NCBI GenBank assembly: GCA_963643985.1
Contig: CAVINP010000112.1
Span: 1 to 5,979 of the forward strand
Length of the DNA stretch: 5,979 bases
Origin: SFTH01 sp963643985
GTDB lineage: Bacteria > Bacillota > Clostridia > Christensenellales > Aristaeellaceae
Direction of reading: 5' to 3'
The stretch's first letter is position 1. Every line of letters begins with the position of its first letter. Positions 5,481 to 5,979 of the stretch are shown piece after piece. The translations under genes and the position numbers were made by a program. The notes under the pieces are model-generated. The model made no database searches. It saw only the letters and a program-made list of their open reading frames with translations, and was not told where the DNA came from.

Positions 5481-5818
5481 CAGTCTTCAGGTAGGGGCTT
5501 GCAGAGTATCTGCTCGGGCGGCTCGATTTCCCGCGCCAGCGTGTGCTCGGTCATCTCGGAGATTACCTTCAATTTTTGATTGATGAGCGGGTGCAGACAG
5601 TTGGGCACGTGCTCCTGGTGCGCCCTGTGAATGGCGACGCATTCCTTGCATTTGCCGTGATATCTGCAGGCCACCTGGCAAGGGCAATGATCCTTATCGG
5701 CGTACTCCTTTCTGAATTCCGCGACGAACTCTGCCTGTATCCGCTCACCCTCGTCCTTTTCGCCCCTGTGAAACGCCGCCATAGCGGCTATTTCCGTCTC
5801 GTTTCTGTCGATTCTCAA
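5480..5818 (-). CDS. Small cysteine/histidine-rich protein, unknown function
   Basis: This 112-residue protein has a charged helical N-terminus (1-43, including AAFHRGEKDEGERI) followed by a compact metal-binding-like motif: C45-P-C47, C51, H54-GKC57-KEC60, H64 and C74. The motif resembles small clostridial proteins of the type CxC-GKCxEC-xxHR-PxC (similar in pattern to DUF6485 proteins), whose function I do not know. The C-terminal 35 residues carry one more cysteine (C106). The start is TTG at 5818: GGAGG (minus strand, 5831-5827) is eight bases upstream. The nearer ATG at 5823 is only three bases from that site and opens a frame that stops after two codons. The next in-frame ATG is residue 13, without a good ribosome site. 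The gene has its own likely promoter and lies between the intact and decayed copies of the GltA-like 3' end. Confidence 0.78.
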   Translation of the reverse strand: MRIDRNETEIAAMAAFHRGEKDEGERIQAEFVAEFRKEYADKDHCPCQVACRYHGKCKECVAIHRAHQEHVPNCLHPLINQKLKVISEMTEHTLAREIEPPEQILCKPLPED

Positions 5819-5842
5819 GTCATCCGCCTCCTTTTACCATTC

Positions 5843-5871
5843 AGTATACAATCATAACTATAACAAATCAG
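5843..5871 (-). promoter_or_regulatory. Promoter of the Cys-rich gene
   Basis: On the minus strand CTGATT (5871-5866) and TATACT (5848-5843) are separated by 17 bases. This predicts a start near 5836 and a very short leader beginning just before the ribosome site. The -35 overlaps the distal arm of the terminator of the preceding gene. Confidence 0.6.
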
Positions 5872-5901
5872 AGCCATCCGGAAAAAACGCAGACGGCTCT
5901 G
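5869..5901 (-). terminator. Probable terminator of the GltA-like gene
   Basis: On the minus strand CAGAGCCGTC (5901-5892) pairs with GATGGCTCTG (5878-5869), ten pairs with one G-U and a 13-base loop, followed by ATTTGTTATAG. The tail is only moderately T-rich, so some read-through into the next gene is possible. Confidence 0.6.
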
Positions 5902-5917
5902 TTTTGCTGAACCGGGA

Positions 5918-5979
5918 TTATTTCTTGTTCTTGATATACTCGTCGATGGCGGCGGCGGCATTCTTGCCTGCGCCCATGG
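5918..5979 (-). CDS. C-terminus of a GltA-like NADPH-dependent oxidoreductase (partial)
   Basis: Only the last 20 codons are present: MGAGKNAAAAIDEYIKNKK and a TAA (5920-5918). The pattern of a small-residue GAGK turn, an alanine-rich helix and AIDEYI close to the end is what I expect at the C-terminus of the glutamate synthase small subunit/NfnB-type flavoprotein family, where this helix follows the FAD-binding GD motif. The rest of the gene lies beyond the window edge, so the assignment rests on a short tail and could also fit another member of the same pyridine nucleotide-disulfide oxidoreductase group. Confidence 0.6.
   Translation of the reverse strand, partial: MGAGKNAAAAIDEYIKNKK

Noticed and set aside
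5109..5857. Plus-strand open frames at 5109-5579 and 5543-5857
   Set aside because: They are antisense to two minus-strand genes with good ribosome sites and lack start signals of their own.
1..5979. CRISPR array, tRNA or rRNA genes
   Set aside because: No regularly spaced repeats and no cloverleaf or rRNA-like sequence were found on either strand.

Overview
The window looks like a chromosomal segment of a Gram-positive anaerobe of the class Clostridia (Bacillota), perhaps a gut lineage related to Oscillospiraceae or Christensenellales. The basis is strong GGAGG ribosome binding sites before nearly every gene, sigma-A type promoters (one is TTGATT-N17-TATAAT), TTG and GTG starts, GC-rich coding sequence with AT-rich gaps, and gene families typical of that class. 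The genus is inference.

Layout. Positions 1-72 hold the end of an unidentified gene. An IS110-family insertion sequence follows (about 77-1594; transposase 301-1554). Its 5' non-coding end folds as an apparent bridge RNA (about 92-260) with a leader hairpin and two large guide-type loops, the arrangement described for the IS621 recombinase system. The IS lies between the upstream gene and an intergenic region with two hairpins and a terminator (1610-1801). Next come mtlD (1879-3036, own promoter) and a bidirectional terminator shared with a convergent two-gene minus-strand operon (4696-3100): a CrtO-like membrane protein overlapping a GT28 diacylglycerol glucosyltransferase-like protein, probably making or modifying a membrane glycolipid. 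That operon diverges from a small cysteine-rich zinc-ribbon gene (4843-5112).

The right part is minus-strand: the C-terminus of a GltA-like NADPH-dependent oxidoreductase (5979-5918), a second small cysteine-rich gene with a TTG start (5818-5480), a decayed second copy of the GltA-like C-terminus (5480-5421) and a small two-helix membrane protein (5390-5139).

The most interesting element is the IS110 unit. I find partial guide-like complementarity between both loops of the RNA and the element's junctions, consistent with a CT core dinucleotide. The apparent loop order (donor loop first, target loop second) is opposite to IS621, so the assignment is a hypothesis. The second notable signal is the GltA-like 3'-end repeat flanking the small Cys-rich gene. 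No CRISPR array, tRNA or rRNA was seen.
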